A stretch of 64,000 nt of DNA from NCBI GenBank assembly GCA_030278955.1, contig JAOANR010000014.1, forward strand, positions 30,207,453 to 30,271,452, in the 5' to 3' direction. How positions within the stretch are numbered: the first letter of the stretch is position 1; each line of letters starts with the position of its first letter. The notes under the pieces were generated by a model. The model was not told where the DNA came from. It saw only the letters and a program-made list of their open reading frames with translations, and ran no database searches. This document shows positions 35,501 to 48,770 of the stretch, in pieces. The position numbers and the translations under genes were made by a program. Source of the stretch: Hygrophila difformis (lineage: Eukaryota; Streptophyta; Magnoliopsida; Lamiales; Acanthaceae).

Positions 35501-38500
35501 GATGACTGAGTTTATTTCAAATCAAAGGGAGATAAACCAACAACTGCAGTCATCAATAAAAAATGTGGAAACACAAGTCACTCAGCTGGCAAAAGAACTG
35601 CAAAACAGGGGGAAAGGGACTCTGCCAAGCAGCACGGAGACTAACCCGCAATGTAAAGAAATCACGTTGCGGGGAGGTAAGGTCCTAAAGGGAACGGTTG
35701 AAGCAGGGAAGAAAAAGGCTATAAGGGATAAGGATACAGTGGAGGTTGTGAATGAAAAGGAAAAGATTGAGGGAGAAGAAGGTATTGAGCTGGGAAAGAA
35801 CAAAACAGATACAACAAATTCGCAGACTGAAGCTGCATTGGAAGCTGATAAGGGTACGGGTGAAGGTACAACTTCCTTCCCTTTACCACAAAAAATAGAT
35901 GATAATAAGTACATGCCAATGGTGCCATACTCTGCACGTCTTAAAAATAATGAACAAGATGAAAAATTTAAAAAATTCTTAGACAGATTGAAAAAGCTGT
36001 TGAGATCACTTTCACCTGGTCGAAATGATTTCATAAATGCCCATCTATGCTAAATTTCTTAAAGAAATGATTTCAGGGAGAAGGAAATTCGACCAAGATG
36101 AAGTGGTGATTTTAAACAGCAGCTGCAGTGCCATAATCCAAAGAGTGCTACCGGAGAAGAAGGAGGACCCGGGCTGTATCACACTGCCAGTCCATATCAG
36201 AAAGACGAATGTGGGAAAAGGGTTATGCGATCTGGGATCGAGCATCAACGTTATGCCACTCGCCATGGCAGAACGTCTTCACTTGGGAGTAATCGAGCCG
36301 GTTACAATGAAACTACAACTGGCAGACCGGTCGATCACTTACCCAGTTGGAATACTGAAGGACGTGATCGTCAAGACGGGAGGAACACTCTTTCCTGTTG
36401 ACTTCATAATTCTTGACATAGAGGAGGACTATGAGATGCCCCTGATTTTAGGCCGCCCCTTCCTTTCAACAGGTGGTGCACTGATAGATGCGCGTTCAAA
36501 TCAAATCAAGCTCCGTGGGGGAGAAGAAGAGCTGAACTTCAACATGGGCAAGCTGCAAAGGTTTCCGCATGAGGAAACTTGTTCCAAATTTGATGTAATA
36601 GATGGTAGGAGTGAGGACGAGAGAATTGACTCTGTGATTTTGATGACGGACAAAGATTCAAAGCAGGTACTGAAGCCTGCTGGTGCTGAGCAAAGACAAA
36701 GCTGCAATGCCGTGCACTTCGAGGACCCTATGACTGGGGACCTTGAAGAGTTCGACGGCGTTGAACTCACTCCAGAGGAGGAGGAGAGCACCAAGGAAGA
36801 GGAAGTGGACCCTGTACTGACACAGGGTCCTGAAGGTAAATCTGATCTTTCACTCCCATCCATTTCTCGCAAATTACTGCCCTCCGTTGAATGTCCGCCA
36901 GAGCTTGAACTTAAAATACTTCCGGATCATCTTAAGTACGTTTTTCTCGCTGAACCTAAAAAGTTACCGGTAATTGTGTCAGCTAAGGTGACACAAGAAT
37001 AAGAAAAAGCTCTGGTAGTCATTCTCAAGAAATTTGTACATGCAATTGGATGGACCATTTCTGATATCAAAGGAATAAACCCCTCTGTTTGCATGCACAG
37101 AATTTTAATGGAAGAGGAGTACAATCCCTCAAGGCAACCCCAACGGCGTTTAAACCCCCAGATGCAGGAAGTGGTAAGAAAGAAGTTATCAAGCTCTTAG
37201 ATGCTGGTATCATCTATCCTATATCTGACAGCGAATGGGTTAGCCCAGTGCAGGTAGTACCAAAGCGTGGGGGGATGTGCATAATGATGAATGAGCAAGG
37301 AGAAGAAGTGGCGACGAGACCAGTGACTGGTTGGAGAGTTTGTATCAACTACCGGAAACTCAATACCGCGACGCGAAAGGATCACTTTCCCTTGCCTTTT
37401 ATTGATAAAATGCTTGAGAGGTTGGGCGGGAGGGAGTACTACTATTTTTTGGATGGTTATTCCGGAAATAATCAAATTGTAATAGCTAGTGAAGATCACG
37501 ATAAAACCACTTTCACATGCCCATATGGCACTTTTGCTTAGCGACGCATGCCATTTGGACTTTGCAATGCGCCTGCCACATTTCAACGATGCATGATGTC
37601 TATTTTCTAAGAATTTATCAAAAAATGCATAGAAGTTTTCATGGATGACTTCTCTGTATATGGAGATACTTTTGATAAATGGTTGACCAATCTTGCAAAA
37701 ATTTTAAAAAGATGTGAGGACACTAACTTGGTTTTAAACTGGGAAAAGCGCCATTTTATGGTCACTGAGGGCATAGTGTTAGGTCACCGCATCTCGCGTG
37801 CAGGCATCGAAGTCGACATAGCCAAGGTCTCGGTCATCTCCAATCTTCCATTACTCAATTCAGTAAAATCGATTAGGAGCTTCTTAGGGTATGCCTGTTT
37901 TTACCGGAGATTCATTAAGGATTTCTCTAAAATTGCCAAGCCGCTCACTAACCTGCTTTGTATAGAAAATTCTTTTGTAATAACTGAAGCGTGTGTTTCA
38001 AGCCTTTGACACGCTCAAGAAGATTTTGGTTTCCGCCCCGATAGTACAACCACCCGATTGGTCAATACATTTCGAGGTAATGTGTGATGCAAGCGATCTC
38101 GCCGTGGGTGCAGTTCTCGGGCAACATAAGAAAGGGAGACACTGCGTAATTCATTACGCAAGTCATGCCCTGAATGAAGCCCAAGTAAAATACACCACCA
38201 CGGAAAAAGAGATCTATGCTGTGGTCTTCGCGTTTGATAAATTCAGACAGTACCTAATCGGTACGAAGACCATAGTATACATAGATCACTTCGCATTAAG
38301 ATAGTTGTTTAGCAAACAAGACGCCAAACCTCGATTAATTAGGTGGGTACTTTTGTTGCAGGAGTTCGATATCATAATAAAGGATAGAAAAGGCAGAGAC
38401 AATGGTGCTGCTGACCATTTGCCTCGAATAGAAAATGATAAAAATGAACTAGCCGTCAATGAAAATTTTTCGGACGAGCAACTGTTTGCGTTGCACCTTC

Positions 38501-39801
38501 ATGATCAAGCTTGTCCATGGTTTTCCGACATTACTAACTTTTCAGCATGTGGAATAACCCCACCATTCCAGCACAAGAGCCATAAAGCAAGGTTCAACTG
38601 AGATGTAGTCAACTACTTCTGGGAAGATCCTTATCTCTTCAAGCATTATGCAGATTCGATTATTAGACGATGTGTAACTGAGCACGAGGCTCATCAAATC
38701 GCTAAAAAATGTCATAAATCGGAATATGGAGATCACCATGGCCCCCACTCGAACAGCTCATAAGGTGCTCGAGTGTGGTTTCTATTGGCCTACCATCTAC
38801 GAGGATTGCAAGGCGTTTGTTAAGGCTTGCGACAGATGCCAAAGACTAGGGAATATCTCCAAGAGGGATGAAATGCCTCAAAAAGGAATTCTCACCCTTG
38901 AGATTTTCGATGTATGGGGTATTGACTTCATGGGACCATTCCCGACATCTGATGGGAATCATTACATCTTGGTAGTTGTCGATTACGTGTCCAAGTGGGT
39001 TGAGGCGGTTGCACTGCCAACCAATGATGGTAACCAAGTCATAAAATTTTTGAAAAGTAACATTTTCACTAGGTTTGGTATACCTAGGGTAATCATATCT
39101 GATGGAGAAACCCATTTTGTTAACAAAGCTTTTGCAAATCTTATGAGCAAAACTGGGATTCTCCACAAGATAGGCACGCTTTATCATCCCCAAACCAGTG
39201 GTCAAGTCGAGGTATCAAACCGCGAAATCAAACATATACTCGAAGCCACGGTGGGGATAACCCGTAAAGATTGGTCACGTAAGCTCAATGATGCTCTATG
39301 GGCATACCGTACCGCATTCAAGACTCCCATTGGGATGTCCCCGTACAAGCTGGTCTTCGGAAAAGCCTGTCATTTGCCTGTAGAACTAGAGCACAAGGCT
39401 TACTGGGCCGTAAAAACGCTTAATTTTGACCCGAGAGTTGCTCAGGGCAAACGCAAGTTGGACCTCAATGAAATTGAGAAATACGTGCGCAAGCTTATGA
39501 AAGCTCGAGGATTTACAAAGAGCGGACCCAGAAGTTGCACGATCGTCGTATTAAGTCTAAACACTTATATGTTGGCCAAAACGTCTTGTTATTCAATTCT
39601 AGGTTGAAGCTGTTCCCCGGAAAGTTTAAATCCAGATGGGAAGGGCCCTACGAAGTGGTGCACGTGTTTGAAAGCGGAGCTATCAGGATTCGAACTGACA
39701 AAGGAGAGCTGGTGGCGAACGGACAGAGATTGAAGGAATATCTCGGGCAGCTCGACCCCGAAAAAGAAGTTCAAATGATCTCAGAGCCGGCTTATGTTTA
39801 A
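35499..39801 (+). pseudogene. Athila-type pro-pol of copy C (protease, RT, RNase H, integrase)
   Basis: Gag tail and protease lie at 35499-37002, with DLGSSINVMPLAMA near 36226. RT lies at about 37150-38000, with WRVCINYRKLNTATRKDHFP near 37333 and the catalytic box FMDDF near 37640. RNase H lies at 37993-38600, with VMCDASDLAVGAVLGQ and YTTTEKEIYAVVFAFDKFRQYL. Integrase lies at 38700-39801, with [26 protein letters not shown] and [12 protein letters not shown] giving zinc and D,D,E residues. An integrase tail in another frame (39535-39801) has RWEGPYEVVHVF. Several frameshifts (near 36000, 37050-37170, 38000, 38700, 39530) and stops (about 37000, 37539, 37608, 38302, 38599) disable it. Confidence 0.85.
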
Positions 39802-40270
39802 TATATATATATATATATTTATTTTATTTATATAGCATATTCATTTTTCTCAAACATACCCAAAAATCAATTAAACATTTAGGGTACTAAGACTCTAAAT
39901 GTGAGGATGTTGACATTTGGAGAAAATCTAATAATTTTCTTATGTTTTGCCTTGCACGAATTCATGGAATCGACAAAAAGAAAAATAAAGTTTCAAAAAC
40001 CAGGTTCCTGGTTGGATTAATATTGCAATTAATGGAAATTAATTTCGAAATTTAAAGAAATTTAAAACCCGGAATAAATCCATGAAATAGCAGTGTTGAT
40101 CCAACCTAATTTATGCAAGCATTTAATTGTTAGAATAATATTTATGTGTAAATATTCATGCTCAGTATGCTTTTATTGTAGAAAATGCATAATTTTGGAA
40201 AATGGCAAAAATTAGAAAATTTCCTAAATTTTTCCAAGTATCTGATAAGGTCTATTTTTTCCGTCAAATT
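39802..40270 (+). other. Noncoding spacer after pol
   Basis: AT-rich. It contains AAATGTGAGGATGTTGA at 39897-39913, a near copy of the polypurine/LTR-start junction at 54384-54400, and a second copy of which is at 42219-42235 inside the intron of the extra gene. Confidence 0.6.
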
Positions 40271-40627
40271 CGATGCGGTCTATACCGCATCAAGTTGAGA
40301 CAGACTGCATCGCCCTTTTGCCCCTATTTATCTCATCGATGCAGTCTATGCGATGCGGTATATACCGCATCAACTTAATAGACCGCATCGACTCATAAAA
40401 GCACCCCTATATTTTTCTAAGTTTTCGATGCGGTTTCCCAGTGCAATGCGGTCTATTCGATGCGGTTTAAACCACATCGATTTTGAATAGACCGGATCAC
40501 TTCGGATTGTCTTTCCCCATATCTCATCGAGGCGGTCTAATTCGATGCGGTTTATACCGCATCGACTTAATAAGACCGCCTCTCTCACAGAATTTGGATT
40601 CCGCATCGATGCGGTTTATACCGCATC
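40271..40627 (+). repeat. Half-site array of the internal promoter, GATGCGG type
   Basis: About five modules with the same half-site and right-right-left-left plan as the LTR arrays of this element, e.g. 40336-40390 and 40527-40580. They end 20 bases before a TATA-like box. Their presence at a non-LTR promoter of the same element is the main hint that the arrays serve transcription. Confidence 0.9.
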
Positions 40628-40645
40628 ATCCCTGTCCCACATCCC

Positions 40646-40655
40646 TTTATAACCC
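40646..40655 (+). promoter_or_regulatory. TATA-like box of the internal gene
   Basis: TTTATAACCC, followed by a pyrimidine-rich CTTCTTCCTCTCTTTCTCCC typical of plant 5' UTRs, about 150 bases before the ATG at 40801. Confidence 0.6.
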
Positions 40656-40800
40656 TTCTTCCTCTCTTTCTCCCTCATTTCACACCTTCACACTTAGACA
40701 ATTTTTCCCAAACTCTCTCGTGGGAACACTGTCTTCTTCGCGAAACCAGAACTCCAAATCCAAGGGAAACTCCGTCCGAATCTTTCCAGAGCACTTTAAA

Positions 40801-40838
40801 ATGGCCTCTTCGTCGGAAAATCCTAGTCGGAGTAAGGG
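40801..40838 (+). CDS. Exon 1 of the extra gene
   Basis: Encodes MASSSENPSRSK plus two bases of a Gly codon, then the donor G|GTAAGT at 40838/40839. Joining to the acceptor at 42298/42299 restores the Gly codon and the downstream frame without adjustment. The short Ser-rich start is typical for this class of plant element ORF. Confidence 0.75.
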
Positions 40839-42298
40839 GTAAGTTCTTTATTTCAATTTCGCACTCTCTCGCGATTTCAGTTTCGATTTTTCATGGATTT
40901 CGCGAAATCGGGGTGGGGGGGGGGGGGAATGAGAACCTGCTTTTGTGTTGGGGATGGTCCGAAAATGGTCGGACTGGGATGGGCTTGGTCGGAAACGGTT
41001 TAAAACAGACAGGGCAGAACTAGGGCTTACCTGTGTAGGGGTCGGCCACCATTGTTAAGGTTGTTCGAGCTTTTTAGGGTTTTGGGGGTTGCCTATTTTG
41101 AAAATTTGGGGTCTGTAACCCTAAAAAATTGAATTCTTGTTATATTTTGTGAATATGTGTTGTTGTAGTTTTTGTTGTGCATAATCTGTGTTATCTGTGA
41201 ACAATGCTTGAATCCTGTAGAAATGGGTAAAACACATGGGTTATTTTTCCCTTTAACCACTGTGTTATTTGGTCTATTGGATTCTTGAATGTTGGGTTTG
41301 AATAAGCATGTTGATGATGTTATTGAATCTGTGTAAAACATGATGTTCTTGAAATTTCTGAAATTTTGGCATGAAATGGACTGTGTTAGTTATTTAATTT
41401 TGTTTGCATGCCACTGTGCTTAGGAAACCATGTTAATAAATGCAATTTTTGTTGGTTTGCCTGGTTTACCTGTTGCTCTGCAAACCCAGCTGAAAGGTTG
41501 GTATTTGTATGGAATTGGAAACATGGTATTACAAATAAAACCATGCCAAATTTTTTCTGACATGTGTTTTACAAATCCTGTTGGCATGGCTTGTACTTCA
41601 GAAAATGACAAAAAGTTGGTAGGATAGATTGTTTTATAATGTTTGACTTGCACACTTTTGGGATATGTGGGGAATCAACAAAGTGAAGTAATCTTTTGCT
41701 CACTTATCAAAACCTATTCTCAAACAGAAAAATTCAAATGGGGGACCACTCACACCCCCAATTTTATTAATAAACAAGTCAACACTTTTATAAAGATAAA
41801 AAAATAGTGTAGTGTGCTTATTTTATTCTTTTCTTTCTCTAGTCCACTGCATCATGCTTTATTATTATATGTCAATCATCATATTGCACTCATTCATCAT
41901 TCCTGAGCATAATGTTCCATATCCCATTCACTTGCTCACAACCATTTTGGTAGTGATTAAAAATTAAAATTCTCTTTGTAGGCTCAATAGCCTATAAATA
42001 TTCTACCTCTTGGCCCTTTGGCCATTTAAAAATTATTAGACTATTTTTACTCTAAGAAAAACATATAAGGGTCCAAGACCCTTATTTTTCCTTATCTGTG
42101 TAATTATGCGACTGCAATAAAGTGTTAGATTTAATAATCTAACTTCATGTCAAATCATGTATATAGTATACCTCAATAAATCAAGTAAAATCAATTAACT
42201 CATTTAGAGCAAAGCTCAAAATGTGAGGATGTTGATTTCCAACTTGAATATCATTTTATTAAAAACTGTTAAAAATATTCCCATCTCTTCTTCTTCAG
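40839..42298 (+). other. Intron of the extra gene
   Basis: 1,460 bases, phase 2. Donor GTAAGT; acceptor after a pyrimidine-rich tract CCCATCTCTTCTTCTTCAG. T-rich overall. It contains a 13-G run at about 40915-40927 and a second copy of the polypurine/LTR-junction-like 17-mer at 42219-42235. Confidence 0.75.
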
Positions 42299-45231
42299 GG
42301 ACCAATATATTATAGATGACTCCATGATGTGCCTCCCAACAACAACTCCAGACCTTGCCTTTCTGGATATAGAACAGTGGAAGAAAGAAATAGGTGAATT
42401 TAGAAGCGCCCTGGGGAACGAATTCGGATTAAAAATGGACAACCTCACTGACTGGAGGTTCGAAATGAAAGAGCACTGGTGGAGGGATATTCCGGGGCAA
42501 GAAAGGAATTATAAGGCCCTGGGGCTGGAAAGGGACTTCTGCAAACACTTGTGGAACTTCTGGGACCAAGAATTCAATCATGCCAGATATATGACCAAAG
42601 GTTCTCGTCAGAGGTGCATTACGAAAGGATGGTCTGGAGGATGAATGAGATCAAGGGCCGGTGGATCCGGATGCTCGAGCATAAACTAGGAGACAAGCAG
42701 TTGGCAACTTTCGAGCCAATCCTTATACCGCCAGGGATCTTAGAGGACACGAGGAGGCGATATGTCAGACAGGTTCCTCCAGTGCAAAAAGTGGCATGGA
42801 CCGGGGTATTCTCCATGGCGGACGCGTTTCCATTTATGTTAAAAAAGGAGTTATATGACAATGGAACCGTCTGCGGGCCTGAGGAGCAGCTATGGCTCAC
42901 AAAGCATGCCAAAGCACGCCACACGGAAATGGCATTCAATCTGTGGGCTGTAGTGAAGCCAATCTTGGATTTTGGACTAACAAACAACACCCTAATGCTG
43001 GAATTGCTCATCGAGCGTACAAAAGCTACAAGAAAATTGTGGGGTGAGTATATGAAAGCATGATGGAGCTGGGAGAAGGATATCCGGGACTCTGTGCTGA
43101 ACGAAGGGGTGGAGATACCCCCAGAAAATGAAGAGTTTGTCCTGGCATTTCTGCCAAAAAGATACCCGGCGGTTGAACCAAAAGAGGCCACGATGGAGGG
43201 TATGCCCAATTTTGAATTGATCAGAGCCGAGTGCACAACGATAATCCGGAACAGGCACTGGCACAAGATGGGCAACCGAAAATGCCAGATAAGCTTGATG
43301 AGTGACAACAAGTGCCTGAGCTACTTGAATATGCCACCGGTCCGAAATTTGTCCTACTTGAAGGAGAAGGAGGCGGATATAATGGACACCTTCTGCGTCG
43401 ATATGAAACAAAGATTTTTCAATCTGCTAAGAGAGGCGGACGAGGAGGGCCTGAAATATTGCCATGAGAATGGAGGAGGGCGATTGCGATATGACGTGGC
43501 GTTTCAAGGAGTGTTGGGCAGGCATATCCAAACAAGATGGACTGGTCAGCTTATAGCCATGACCGAGCCCAAGTTCATAAAAAATTTCTTGAAGATTAGA
43601 GGGCCGGAATTGGGGATGTGGATAGAGGCTGATGATCAAATGATAGATGAATATGCAGACCCATCTCCCGCACCCCACAAGTCAATCGAATCGGCGCGCC
43701 TCCAAACTGAAAGTGAGTCAGAGCCGCCGAAGAAGAAGAGAAAGTTGACAACGCTGACAACAAAAGAGAAGACTGGAAGGCCAGCTGAGCCTCAAATTAA
43801 GATTGAAGAACCTAAGCCTTCCAGTCAGCCAAGAATTATCGCGCCTGTGCCGAAATTTGATGATGAACCTTCAAGGCCAAGAGATAAACGGAAGAGCCAG
43901 GTTGTTGAACTGTCAAAGAAAGAGCAAAGGCGGCTGGCCCAGGAAAAAGCTGATGCTGAACATGCTGAGAAAGAACGGAGAAGAATAAACGCTGAATTGG
44001 CTGAAGAACGGAGAATTGCTGAATACGAGGCACGTATAGCTGAATGGGATAGGCCGGAGAGAGAGCAAGCAGAAGCGGAGTCAGCCGCAGAGCAAGAAGA
44101 ATGGAGACAGGAAAAGGCAAAGGCACGAGCCGAAAGAAAGAAAGAATGGGATGATATGATGAAGGAGAAAGCTGAAGAGAAAGCGAAAGAGGCTGAAATG
44201 CAAGAAAATGTCCGAAAAGCCAGATTAGAAGAGGAGAATAGAAAAGCAGCCGAAAAATTGCAGGCCGAGTTGGAGAAGAAAAAGAAAGAGACTGATACTG
44301 CAGATAAGGCTAATGTTGGGGACGATGACTGTCAAATCGTCAGCGAAACCAACATTGTGCCTATCAAAGTGAAAACAGAGCCGACAGAATGGGCCAAGGA
44401 CAAGGAGAAACAATCGAAAAAGTTAGCGGAAGGAAGAAAGGAGGCCGAGGCAATAATAGAAAAAGCTGTTGAAGGATTGAGGCCTACGGAAGAAGTGGAG
44501 GAGATGGTACATCAAACCATAGAACAAATTGAAGAAGTCCGGAGGAAGGGTGCGGAATTAATGCAAGAAATGGAGCACGATACTGAACAAACGACAATGG
44601 CCGCCACTGTCGCCCAACCTCAACCGGCTGTTCAAGAAGAAAATGTGCAAAACATGGAGGATTCGAGTGACGACTCAGGACCCCGAATCGAGCCAAGTAA
44701 GGCAAAAGTGGTAATGAGTGACAGTGACAGTGGCGATGAACAATCAGCCATGGAAGCCATGAATGCTATATTTCAAGGAAAAACAATTCAGCAAGTCCTC
44801 CAAGGCGATCAAGGTGCAAGGGATGAAGGAGATGAAAGAATAGAACAAGAAACATAGGAACAAAACAAAGGGGGGGAAGTGGAGGTACCACTAAAAGAAT
44901 ATCAACATGTAGTTGATCCCTTCTTTCCCGATGTTTTATTCAATTATGTATTTCATGAAATCCCTTGTAATTTATATATTCAGGGTGCATCTCAAGGAGG
45001 CGAACAAGCTAATTTAGAACAAACCGAAGGAGGGCAAGAGCAGCAAGATGAGGCCTCAGATTCAGATTGGGAGCAGGCAGGCCAAGGGCAAGGATTTTCT
45101 GAGGGAACCCAACAATCAACAGGTTCAATTAGACCTGCTGAGTTTTGGATAACCTCCACATCTAAAGGCTGGATGGGGGTGCCCACAAAGAAATACCGCA
45201 AGTACCCCATCAAGGACGGCGAAGACGTGAT

Positions 45232-47887
45232 TGTAATACCCGAGAAATTTGCAACATAAAATAAATAAATAAATAAATATAATAAACATGATAAATGGAT
45301 AAAGAATCATAGAAGATGAGAAATGGAATTTAAATTAAAAATGAAACAAAATTCCGAGAACCCGGGAAGCCGAAGGCAATTTAATTGAATAAATGGTTAC
45401 ACGGAGACCCGACACCGATGGACTCAATAACTCGAGTCCAAACATAAATTTAGATCCGAATAAAAGTAAGATAGGAAATCGGAGCCCGAAGATACCCCGG
45501 AAATCCGAATTCGGGAGCATAGAGGGATAGAAACCCGAAAGAGAGGCGAAAAAGCACGACGGATCGCACGACCCGCCCGGACCGAAGTCCAGGCCAGGAC
45601 GGTGCGGTCGCCGCGCGCTCCAAGGGGTTTACCGCGCCAAGAGCGCGCCACATGACAGATTTGGGTGTTGCGTGAATCTCTCGCCCGAACGCGGATTTTT
45701 CGACTTTCGGTTGAACGTCTCTCGACCCAAGACCTTTAGGTCAGATGTTGGACGCCCTAGGGCTTGGGAAATCTATAAATACAGCCCTTGGGAGCCCCAA
45801 ACAAGTTTACAAAACCCTACAACATTCCATACGTTCGAAACCCTAAATCCGGAGTCGTCGGAGGCACGAAACCAAGACGAACGCTGTTGGACGAGTTTCT
45901 CTACAGATCTCCATAGTCGTGGTAAGTCTCGATCCAATCTTTATTCAATAAACGATTCGAAAACGAATCCTAATCATCTCCTTTTTCTTTCTACACCTCG
46001 AATTGGATCTAGATCGTAGAACCCGACGAACGGAGAGGAGGAACGGTAGACGGGAAGCCACGCCTTCGAATAGACGATCCCCGACGTTCATAAACTCAGT
46101 AAGTTAACGCTTACACGGTTTTGGGAGTAGTTAAAATATTTGAATCTAGAAACTTAATCAAATCTTTCGTAAATCTGTCAACATGTGATTTCTAACGGCG
46201 CAACAGTTTTGTCTAATTTTTCCGAACCTTTAAACGACCTCAAACGGGAAAACTTAAAACACGAAAAACGTTCCTAAGACTCTGATCTAGGTTGTGTAAA
46301 AATTTCATAATTTTTCATCGTGGTTTGATATCTGAAACTGATCATAAACGAGCCTGCTTTAGATTTAGATCTTGAAACGATGATAGATTCTTTATTCGAA
46401 CTTGTTGGTGATTTCTACCTTAGATCTAGACCGATCTAGGCTTGGCGTTGAACATAGGAGTTGTAGATCTATATGTTAAGAACACTTCCATGAAATTTCA
46501 GAATTTTTCATGATGATTTGATATATGAAATCCACTCCGAACCGAACTGGTTTTAAATCGAATCTTGAAACTGGACAGAACATAGGTGCGAACTTGTTGA
46601 CGTTTTTGACTATGGTTCTAGGCCGAATTAGATCTTTAGCCGAACATGAAAGTTGTAGATAATTGTCTTAAGATGATCTCTGTAAAATTTCATTAAATTT
46701 GGAGTTGAATTGATATGTTAGAATTTGAAATCTTTAAACTGTGACCTGTTAATCGCGGACAGATTTCTTGTTATGCGAAAATTGGCGATTTTAACCTACT
46801 TAGGTATCTCGGATTGAAAAAGTTAAAACACGAAAGTTGTAGATCTTGATGTTTCCGAGTCAGATATGAAATTTTGGAATTTTTGAAATTAAATCTGATT
46901 TTTAACGAATTTTAGAGTAAACTGTGATTTACCGAACGAAATTTTGAAATCTTGTTGAAACGGTGGAATTAGCCTTTGAGGTTGAAACGAATAGAAATAC
47001 TTTGAGGTACGATACACGAAACGAGAAGATTAAAATATTGCGGGTTATGACTAAGCTAGATACTGTCAATGTTCTCTGCGGCTTGGGACATAAGAGCCCA
47101 AGTGTATGTCTAGGTTGACGTAAGAGCCCTAGCGAAACACTGATCGTATGGCTAGCGGACGGATTAACTCTAATTAAAAGATTTGTATTGACCATGATAC
47201 CTGTGGACATAAGAGCCCAGGCGTAAGGCTGGTGGACATAAGAGCCCTAGCGGTGGTGATCTGTAAAAGAATCGAAACGAGACATCGATGAGGGAATCCA
47301 ATTAAGTCCTTGATAATTTGTGTTGTTAAATTTATGGCAACTTATTTAATTACGTTGCAAGCTATATTGATGATCTTATGAATCCATGTCTTCTAAATTA
47401 TGCGATTACATGAATTATTATGCACACGTTTTCATTAAATTTAAATAAAGGCTTTGAAACCTCATAATCTTGTATGTGTTAACTTACTCAGCACGTAGTG
47501 CTGACCAAACCATTTTTATTTCTTTTTCTTCCAGAGTTGAGAATTATGCATCGTCATATGCATACACGGGAAGCTTGGGATGATATATTATTTTGAATTT
47601 TTTTTTGTATTAGACTAGATCTTGCATGAACGGGCCTGTTTAACCCGTGATTAGGCCATGTTGGCCCTATATTTAAATTCCGCTGCATTATACTTATGTA
47701 AATATTATTTTCCGCTGCAACTTTGATGTATTATTTTAAAATTATATATGAATGGGCTGTTTGAATATTTTAAATTCTGAAAAACCATAGCCTTGCATCT
47801 CTTTAGTAAGCTCGGAAAAACCGTGTCTTGCTAGGGAGGTGTGGCGGTGACATCCCGACCTGGGTGACCAAAAACCGGGGTGTTACA
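45232..47887 (+). repeat. 5' LTR of nested element
   Basis: 2,656 bp. It has a GC/CpG-rich patch (about 45540-45660), a TATA box TATAAATA at 45774-45781 after GCCCTAGGGCTTGG, and then a degenerate repeat of roughly 190 bases around GTTGTAGAT...AAATTT (46300-46900). Four copies of a RAC(A/G)TAAGAGCCC motif lie at 47088-47250. Confidence 0.95.
47088..47250 (+). repeat. Four copies of ACATAAGAGCCC-like motif in nested LTR
   Basis: GGACATAAGAGCCCAAG, GACGTAAGAGCCCTAGCG, GGACATAAGAGCCCAGGCG and GGACATAAGAGCCCTAGCGG, each followed by a short C/G-rich close. The same set is in the 3' LTR at about 50615-50780. Confidence 0.85.
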
Positions 47888-48770
47888 AGTTGGTATCAGA
47901 GCCCGGATATTTTTAAACTATTATTTTTAAACCATTATTACTTTTAAACTATTATTTTTAAACTATTATTATTTTTAAACTACTACTAATATTTTGACTA
48001 TTATTTTAAATTTTAAAGTATTATTTCCATGGAGAAATTTTTATTTTAAACCCCATGGGAAAAATATATATATAGTGCATAAATTATTTTTTTGGGGGGA
48101 AATCATCACTCGCATTTGCATATTGCATCTCTTTTATGTAGAGAACTTAGAATCTTTGCGAATTTTAACTTAGAATCGTTGCGAATTTGAACTTAGAATC
48201 TTGGCGAAATTAACTTAGATCTCTTGTTACACCTATATAATCTTGAGGCATGACATCGAACTAGAAACCATAACTAGAGACTGATCTTGCCTTAGTTCTA
48301 GTTCGCGTTCATCTAAGCGCTCGCCTAAGCATAACAAATCTCGGCCTTAGCCATTCCTATCCTTGAACGAGTTAGAAAATTTCCTTATGTGGAACAATAC
48401 AAATCAAGTTTTTATTGAAACACTCCTTATTCCAAAAATCTTGTTTGGTTTCCCAAACAACAAATCCATTTCAAACGCACGGCTCATTTAAACCAAACCC
48501 GAACCCTCTTGAGAATAACGTATAGACAGTTATGGGGACATAACTGAAATCCTAAGGGGGAGAGGATGTGATACCCCGCAATAATTTATTTTTGGAGTTC
48601 AAATTGTTTTGAACTACGTTATGGCTTGATCCCTTCACCGGGTACGTAGGCAGCTTAGAAGTCTTAATTCTAAGTTCAGTCACAAAATAATAAAACAAAC
48701 AAAAGACTTGAGCACGAGAAAAGCCGAAACACAACTTCGAGGACGAAGTTGATTCTTAAGGAGGGTAGAC
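47888..48770 (+). other. Internal region of nested element, noncoding
   Basis: PBS TGGTATCAGAGC at 47891-47902. No ORF with domains. Near 48554-48580 CTAAGGGGGAGAGGATGTG then ATACCCCGC looks like another polypurine tract plus LTR start, so the right part may come from a related element. The 3' end has CTTCGAGGACGAAGTT and AAGGAGGGTAGAC (polypurine tract, 48758-48770), as in Tekay/Del elements. Confidence 0.75.

Noticed and set aside
45672..46019. 115-codon ORF found twice (also 49200-49547)
   Set aside because: Repeated only because it lies in the two LTRs of the nested element; no domain, and it overlaps promoter and leader sequence.
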